Source: Pseudomonas piscis (GTDB lineage Bacteria; Pseudomonadota; Gammaproteobacteria; Pseudomonadales; Pseudomonadaceae). From it: a stretch of DNA of 64,000 nt. This document shows, piece by piece, positions 59,156 through 64,000 of the stretch (its first letter is position 1; each line of letters starts with the position of its first letter). A program made the position numbers and the translations under genes. The stretch is from contig NZ_WHUV01000003.1 of the NCBI RefSeq assembly GCF_009380155.1, forward strand, positions 1-64,000, given 5' to 3'. The notes beneath the pieces were generated by a model. That model made no database searches and was not told the origin of the DNA. It saw only the letters and a program-made list of their open reading frames with translations.

Positions 59156-60373
59156 ATGGCTATCAGCAATGCCCAGCCTGTCGCAACGACGGCTTCTCCT
59201 GCTTCCCAAGGCAGCCCGCTGGTCCTGCGCATCATTGGCGCGGTGGCGCTCGCGCACCTGATCAACGACCTGATCCAGGCGGTGATGCCGGCGATCTATC
59301 CGATGCTCAAGGCCAACTATGGCCTGACCTTCACCCAGGTGGGCCTGATCACCCTGACCTTCCAGCTCACGGCATCGTTGCTGCAGCCCTGGGTGGGTTA
59401 CTACACCGACCGTCGGCCCCAGCCGTTCCTGCTACCGGCGGGAATGATCTGCACCCTGGTCGGCATCCTGATGATGTCCCAGGTGGGCAGCTTCGGCTTG
59501 ATCCTGCTGGCTTCGGGGCTGATCGGCATCGGCTCCTCGACCTTCCACCCGGAGGCTTCCCGGGTGGCGCGGCTGGCGTCTGGCGGCCGCTATGGCCTGG
59601 CGCAATCGAGCTTCCAGGTAGGTGGCAATGCTGGCACCGCGTTCGGTCCGTTGCTGGCGGCGGCGATCATCATTCCCTATGGCCAGGGCAACGTGGCCTG
59701 GTTCGGCCTGTTCGCGCTCTTCGCCCTGGTGGTGCTGTATGCCATCAGTCGCTGGTACGCCAACCACCTGCGCCTGTACCAGCTCAAGCAGGGCCAGGCA
59801 GCGACCCACGGGCTCTCCAGGGAGCGAGTGATCAGCGCCCTGGTGGTGCTGGGGCTGCTGGTGTTCTCCAAGTATTTCTACATGGCCAGCTTCACCAGCT
59901 ACTTCACCTTCTACCTGATCGAGAAGTTCGACCTGTCGGTGGCCAGTTCACAGTTGCACTTGTTCCTGTTCCTGGGAGCGGTGGCGGCGGGGACCTTCTT
60001 CGGTGGTCCCATCGGCGACAAGATCGGGCGCAAGGCGGTGATCTGGTTCTCGATCCTCGGGGTGGCGCCGTTCACCCTGTTGCTGCCCCATGTTGACCTC
60101 TTCTGGACCAGCGTACTGAGCGTGGTGATCGGCTTCATCCTGGCCTCGGCATTCTCGGCCATCGTGGTCTACGCCCAGGAACTGGTGCCAGGCAAGGTGG
60201 GCATGATCGCCGGGATATTCTTCGGCCTGATGTTCGGTTTTGGCGGAATCGGTGCGGCCCTACTGGGGCACCTGGCGGACCTGGACGGTATCGAGCATGT
60301 GTATTTCCTGTGCTCGTTCCTGCCGCTGTTCGGCGTATTGGCGATCTTCCTGCCCAGGACTCGCAAGGCCTGA
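59156..60373 (+). CDS. fsr: fosmidomycin-resistance-type MFS transporter
   Basis: 405 residues, 12 membrane segments, Fsr family. Features: HLINDLIQAVMPAIYPMLK at the start (a family signature), LQPWVGYYTDRRPQPFLLPAGM (loop 2-3), GIGSSTFHPEASRVARLASGGRYGLAQSSFQVGGN and GPIGDKIGRKAVIWFS. Some members export fosmidomycin or other compounds. The ATG at 59156 is the first with a good alignment; an upstream ATG at 59084 would add 24 unaligned residues. Followed by a terminator. Confidence 0.88.
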   Translation: MAISNAQPVATTASPASQGSPLVLRIIGAVALAHLINDLIQAVMPAIYPMLKANYGLTFTQVGLITLTFQLTASLLQPWVGYYTDRRPQPFLLPAGMICTLVGILMMSQVGSFGLILLASGLIGIGSSTFHPEASRVARLASGGRYGLAQSSFQVGGNAGTAFGPLLAAAIIIPYGQGNVAWFGLFALFALVVLYAISRWYANHLRLYQLKQGQAATHGLSRERVISALVVLGLLVFSKYFYMASFTSYFTFYLIEKFDLSVASSQLHLFLFLGAVAAGTFFGGPIGDKIGRKAVIWFSILGVAPFTLLLPHVDLFWTSVLSVVIGFILASAFSAIVVYAQELVPGKVGMIAGIFFGLMFGFGGIGAALLGHLADLDGIEHVYFLCSFLPLFGVLAIFLPRTRKA

Positions 60374-60392
60374 GGCCAAGTGCTGTCGAACA

Positions 60393-60420
60393 CGCCCGGG
60401 CCATGCCCGGGCGTTTTGTT
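60393..60420 (+). terminator. terminator of fsr
   Basis: CGCCCGGGC-CAT-GCCCGGGCG followed by TTTTGTTTG, 20 bases after the fsr stop. Confidence 0.92.
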
Positions 60421-60433
60421 TGTGGGCCTGGCA

Positions 60434-60625
60434 ATGGTTTTGGCGTTGGCGTGCATCTGGCCGGACGGGCATTTGCCCAAGCGCTGGATCGACAGTTGCC
60501 TGGGGCGGTCCTTCGAGGAAGTGGCTGAACAATGGCAGCAAGCGACACGCGCGCAGGAGCTCGATTCAGACGCGGCTGAATATGTCGGTTCTGTAACTTT
60601 TTCGTATCTAAATGATAATCATTAG
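60434..60625 (+). CDS. possible small membrane-anchored protein
   Basis: A 63-codon frame reading MVLALACIWPDGHLPKRW, then a hydrophilic stretch with many Glu, Gln and Asp. GC-rich third positions in the first two thirds look coding; the last third is AT-rich and runs over the Fur box. No ribosome site is visible before the ATG and no family is known to me. It may be only the leader region of the siderophore receptor gene. Confidence 0.25.
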   Translation: MVLALACIWPDGHLPKRWIDSCLGRSFEEVAEQWQQATRAQELDSDAAEYVGSVTFSYLNDNH

Positions 60626-60626
60626 T
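60608..60626. promoter_or_regulatory. Fur box
   Basis: The central AATGATAATCATTA is a perfect match to the core of the 19-base Fur consensus (14 of 19 overall), 70 bases upstream of the TonB receptor ATG. It predicts iron repression. Confidence 0.85.
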
Positions 60627-60695
60627 ATTACACTCCGGTCCCCCTATCCCTTAGCGCACCGTTAAGGTGCATTGGTTCGACAAGGATTGCGTGTA

Positions 60696-62735
60696 ATGAA
60701 ACTCAGCTCCTGCCTGTTCAACTCCCTCCTATTGAGTGCCGGTGTCGGCTTGCTTGGTCCGCTGGCACAGGCCGCCGAGACCGGTGATGACTCCAAGCCG
60801 ACATCGCTGGAATTGGATACCGCCTTCGTCACGGCCAGTGGTGGTGCCACTGATCTCAAGGATGCGCCGGCCAGTGTCAGCGTCATCACCCGTGAGGAAA
60901 TCGAACGTCAGCCGGTCTATGACCTCAACACCTTGCTGCGCCGGGTGCCGGGCGTGACGGGCGGTTTCGGCCCGGTGGGCGAGCAGTCGAAGATCAAGCT
61001 GCGGGGGCTGGACGACAAGTACACGCTGATCCTGGTGGACGGCAAGCGGGTCGGTAGCTCCGGGGATATCAGCTACCGTCGTGACTTGGCGCGCCAGGAC
61101 CTGAACTGGATCTCGCCGAACATGATCGAGCGCATCGAGATCGTCCGTGGGCCGATGTCCTCGCTTTATGGCTCGGATGCCATGGGTGGGGTGATCAATA
61201 TCATCACCCGCAAGGTGTCGCGGACCTGGAGCGGTTCGGCCAGCACCAATATCACCGTGCCCAAGGATTCCGACCGCGGCCAGACCACCCAGTACAGTGC
61301 CAACCTGTCCGGCCCGCTGACCGAATCCCTGGGCCTGCGCCTGGGGGCCAACGTGACCCGGCGCGCGGCGGACGAGGCTCAGGCCCGTCTCGATTCGAAG
61401 GGCGAATTCATGTATGGCGACGGGGCTGGAGGCTCCAAGGACCAGAGCCTGAATGCCCTGCTGGACTGGCAGATCAATGATGAGCAGAGCCTGTCCTTCG
61501 AGGCTGTACATGGGGTAGAGCGTGCCTGGGCTCCAAAAAGCGAGGATGCGGTTGGGGAGTCGTTCGGCCCCAGCCGCCTGATCCGCGACAGCTACATCCT
61601 GTCCCATGTCGGGGAGTGGAGCTTCGGTACCTCGAAACTCGATGCCTACCTGAACAAGTACCGCAACGATATCGACTGGGGCAAGGCCAGTTCCGAAGAG
61701 AAGATCGTCGAAGGCAGCCTGAATATGCCGTTCGAGTTGCTGGTGGACCAGCGCCTGACCGTCGGTGGGCAATGGAAGCGTGAAGAGCTGACCAACACCG
61801 ACACCCTGGGCACGGTGCCGGTGGACTACAAGGGCGCGCCAGTCAGTGGCTCGACCCTGAAGGGTGATTATTCGGCGGCCTTCATCGAGGATGAGCTGTT
61901 CCTCCTGGACAACCTGTCCCTGACCCTGGGCAACCGCTTCGACCACAGCGACAAATATGGCAATCACAACAGCCCGCGGGCCTATGTGGTCTACCACCCG
62001 CATCCGGACTGGACGGTGCGCGGCGGGGTGTCCAAGGGCTTTCGTGCGCCGAGCCTGAAGGAGGGCAGCGCCGGCGCGGCGACCGAGTCCGGTGGCCGTG
62101 GCTGTGGCTCGCTCAAGCCCCTGGGATACAAGGAGGGTAGTTGCTGGATGGCCGGTAACCCGGACCTGACGCCCGAAACCAGCACCAACAAAGAGATTGG
62201 CGTGTCCTTCAACCATGACGACTGGGAGCTGGGCCTGACCTATTTCCATACCGATTTCAGAGACAAGATCGAATATGCGCCTCTGGATTTCTACCAGGGT
62301 CGCTGGTGGACCATGCTGGATAACATCGACAAGGCCCGGACCCGCGGCTGGGAAGGCACCACCCGGATTCCGCTGGGCGACTCGGTGAACTGGCGCACCA
62401 ACGCCACCTACATGCTGGAAAGCCGCAACTTATCCACCGGCGAGGACCTGATCAGTGCGCCCAAGCTCTCGCTGTTCAGTGCGCTGGACTGGCAGGTCAA
62501 CGATCGCTTGAGTACCGAACTGTCGGCGCAGCATGTGGGCAAGCAGCGAGGGATACGCAATGACTTCGTGCAGTCCTACACCACCTACGACTTGACGGCC
62601 AACCTGGCCCTGACCAAGTGGCTGACCTTGAATGGCGGGGTACAGAACCTGCTGGACAAGGACCTGCGGGACGGCTCGACCAACTTCTATGTGCCTGGCA
62701 GGGCGTTCTTCGCAGGGGCGACCACCTACTTCTGA
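60696..62735 (+). CDS. TonB-dependent receptor, catecholate-siderophore type
   Basis: Outer-membrane uptake channel, 679 residues, with a signal peptide (cut near PLAQA), a TonB-box-like segment near DTAFVTAS, an N-terminal plug (ASVSVITREEIERQPVYDLNTLLRRVPGV; IEIVRGPMSSLYGSDAMGGVINIITR) and a 22-strand barrel ending in TTYF. A Cys-Cys loop (RGCGSLK..GSCWMAGNPDLTPETS) and the plug motifs resemble FepA/CirA/PirA. Iron repression through the Fur box upstream supports a siderophore role, probably for a catecholate. The start at 60696 follows AAGGAT; an earlier GTG (60672) is less likely. The exact ligand is not predictable. Confidence 0.9.
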   Translation: MKLSSCLFNSLLLSAGVGLLGPLAQAAETGDDSKPTSLELDTAFVTASGGATDLKDAPASVSVITREEIERQPVYDLNTLLRRVPGVTGGFGPVGEQSKIKLRGLDDKYTLILVDGKRVGSSGDISYRRDLARQDLNWISPNMIERIEIVRGPMSSLYGSDAMGGVINIITRKVSRTWSGSASTNITVPKDSDRGQTTQYSANLSGPLTESLGLRLGANVTRRAADEAQARLDSKGEFMYGDGAGGSKDQSLNALLDWQINDEQSLSFEAVHGVERAWAPKSEDAVGESFGPSRLIRDSYILSHVGEWSFGTSKLDAYLNKYRNDIDWGKASSEEKIVEGSLNMPFELLVDQRLTVGGQWKREELTNTDTLGTVPVDYKGAPVSGSTLKGDYSAAFIEDELFLLDNLSLTLGNRFDHSDKYGNHNSPRAYVVYHPHPDWTVRGGVSKGFRAPSLKEGSAGAATESGGRGCGSLKPLGYKEGSCWMAGNPDLTPETSTNKEIGVSFNHDDWELGLTYFHTDFRDKIEYAPLDFYQGRWWTMLDNIDKARTRGWEGTTRIPLGDSVNWRTNATYMLESRNLSTGEDLISAPKLSLFSALDWQVNDRLSTELSAQHVGKQRGIRNDFVQSYTTYDLTANLALTKWLTLNGGVQNLLDKDLRDGSTNFYVPGRAFFAGATTYF

Positions 62736-62740
62736 GGTTA

Positions 62741-62783
62741 CAACAGGGCTACCCCATTGCCTGGCAGTGGGGCGGCCCTGTTG
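62741..62783. terminator. long hairpin between convergent genes
   Basis: CAACAGGGC/GCCCTGTTG closes a second stem CCCCATTGCC/GGCAGTGGGG (one G-U pair), giving a long, nearly continuous hairpin between the receptor and porin stops. No T-run on either side, so it may act as a shared rho-assisted or bidirectional stop. Confidence 0.55.
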
Positions 62784-62795
62784 TTGCGAGTAGGT

Positions 62796-64000
62796 CTAGA
62801 ACACGTATTGCATGCGCATGACCAAGCCCTGGCCGGAGTCGTCGCCGACCGCATTGCGGATGTTGTCGGTCCTGGCCTTGATGTAGTTGGCGCTGAGTTT
62901 CAGGGCTTCGTTGGCATACCAGTTGACCCCCAGGGTATGGCTCTTGCCCTGGGCATCGCCCACGCTGCGCAAGGCGCTGCTGGCGACCACGTTGTCATCC
63001 TCGACCTTCATGGCGTCATAGCGATAGAACAGTTCCCAGGCCCCGAGCGACTTGTCCTCGGGCTTGATGGTGTCGAACCTGGCGCCATCGAGCTTGTAGA
63101 TCCGCGGCTCGCCGGTGAGGGTGTAGGCCAGCTGTGCGTAGTAACCCGAGGCCTTGAGGTCCTTGGCCGCGGTATCGGCCTTTAGGGTACGGCGCAGGTA
63201 TTCGGCCTGGATCGAGAAGGCCTGCAAGGCCCAAGCCCCTTCGAGCCCCCAGACCGAGTCGCCTTTCCACAACCCGGACTGGGCCGTGGCGCCGCCGAAG
63301 ACCCCGCGGTTGCCGTTGCTGCCTGCGCTGTTGCCGCCATTGGTCTCCACGCCGCGGATGCCCATGCGCGAACGAATGCGGGTGTCGACGGCACTGTCCT
63401 TGAGATCCCGGTAGGCGTATTGCAGGCCCAGGTGCAGGACGTTGCCCGATTCATGCCAAGGCGCGAATACCCCGCGCAAGTTGTAGCGCTTGACGCTGTC
63501 GCCATCGGTATCGTTGTTGTTCTCGCTGAACAGGCTGCCTGACAGGTAGACCTGCTTGGCCAGCACAGCATTGGCTTGGACCCCCGTGCCGTTGTTGTCA
63601 CCCACCCACTCGGCGGCGTCATAGGACAGGTTGCGTTCCAGGGCCGTGACCCACTTGGAGCTGGTGGCTTTTTCCAGACCGAAGTCGGTGTAGAAGCGCC
63701 CGATCTTCAGGTTCAGTGGGGCGAAGCCGGTGTAGGTCACGGTCGCTTCATCGAAGTAACCGGTGCTGTCATTGCCGACGTTGCGCGACAGGTCGTAGTT
63801 GATCTGGTATTTCCAGTCGCGGTAGGCGGTGCCGCCCAGCTCCAGGTAGGCTCGGCGGAAGTAGGCGGCGTCCGCGGTATTGCCATTACGGGTGTAGTAG
63901 CCGTCGAAGCGGCCATAATCCGCCTGCAAGCGTCCGCCCAGCTTGAAGCTGAACTCCTTGTCGGTAGTGGCCACTTCCAGGCCACCTTTGGTTTTCACGA
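62796..64000 (-). CDS. OprP/OprO-type phosphate-selective porin, 5' end outside
   Basis: The last 400 codons or so of a polyphosphate/phosphate-selective porin of the OprP/OprO family; the frame stays open to the window edge, so the signal peptide and start are missing. Family features: [75 protein letters not shown], and a C-terminal strand ending MRMQYVF with the terminal Phe of outer-membrane proteins. Members take up phosphate, pyrophosphate or other anions. Regulation cannot be judged without the promoter. Confidence 0.9.
   Translation of the reverse strand, partial: VKTKGGLEVATTDKEFSFKLGGRLQADYGRFDGYYTRNGNTADAAYFRRAYLELGGTAYRDWKYQINYDLSRNVGNDSTGYFDEATVTYTGFAPLNLKIGRFYTDFGLEKATSSKWVTALERNLSYDAAEWVGDNNGTGVQANAVLAKQVYLSGSLFSENNNDTDGDSVKRYNLRGVFAPWHESGNVLHLGLQYAYRDLKDSAVDTRIRSRMGIRGVETNGGNSAGSNGNRGVFGGATAQSGLWKGDSVWGLEGAWALQAFSIQAEYLRRTLKADTAAKDLKASGYYAQLAYTLTGEPRIYKLDGARFDTIKPEDKSLGAWELFYRYDAMKVEDDNVVASSALRSVGDAQGKSHTLGVNWYANEALKLSANYIKARTDNIRNAVGDDSGQGLVMRMQYVF

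Overview
The window is high-GC chromosomal DNA from a Pseudomonas, most probably of the P. fluorescens/protegens side of the genus. The evidence is the gene content (OprD and OprP/OprO porins, DUF2790, MksBEF, BphO/BphP, BdlA-like receptor, a REP-associated transposase) and a gene order at the left end (rRNA operon, pqiA-pqiA-pqiB, mksFEB, holD, rimI, carbonic anhydrase) that I remember as also present in P. aeruginosa. The species is not resolved. Most large opposite-strand ORFs are mirror frames caused by GC-rich third positions.

Layout. 1-3860: tail of an rRNA operon, then a lipid-transport (MCE) operon with PqiA split into two genes and a six-domain MCE protein. 3870-10470: the MksBEF condensin operon (minus), holD-rimI (plus) and an acidic small protein. 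10600-19400: beta-carbonic anhydrase, a secreted protein, an Hsp70/J-protein pair (HscC and a DjlC-like partner), a Tat-exported acid phosphatase and an AtoE-type carrier. 19500-21600: small HhH protein, MFS symporter, LprI-like protein.

21800-32910 is a metal-response island: czcD, czcR without czcS, the divergent czcCBA efflux operon with a tiny coupled ORF between czcC and czcB, a REP/RAYT element, a 68-residue secreted protein, an OprD-family porin and a DUF2790 protein. I see variants of one palindrome (ATTACA-N4-TGTAAT) five times here: twice between czcR and czcC, and once each upstream of the small secreted protein, the porin and the DUF2790 gene. This suggests one OmpR-type regulator (probably CzcR, or a CopR relative) controls the whole set; in P. 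aeruginosa CzcR activates czcCBA and represses oprD.

33000-43030 is a mosaic of RidA, a soluble PAS-PAS chemoreceptor (BdlA-like), acetyltransferases, three LysR regulators paired with transporters or enzymes, an SDR, a flavin reductase and a YbaK-type deacylase. 43030-45880 is a bacteriophytochrome and its heme oxygenase, overlapping by 103 bases. 46100-53100: cupin, AraC, DUF190, GNAT, DdlA, gamma-glutamylcyclotransferase-like, laccase-domain and MerR proteins, and a HigBA toxin-antitoxin pair. 53400-64000: GNAT, lipoprotein gamma-glutamyltransferase, di-heme cytochrome c peroxidase behind an ANR-like box, e(P4)-type phosphatase, tRNA-Met with a clear promoter and terminator, a fosmidomycin-resistance-type MFS, a Fur-box-controlled TonB receptor, and an OprP/OprO porin cut by the window end.
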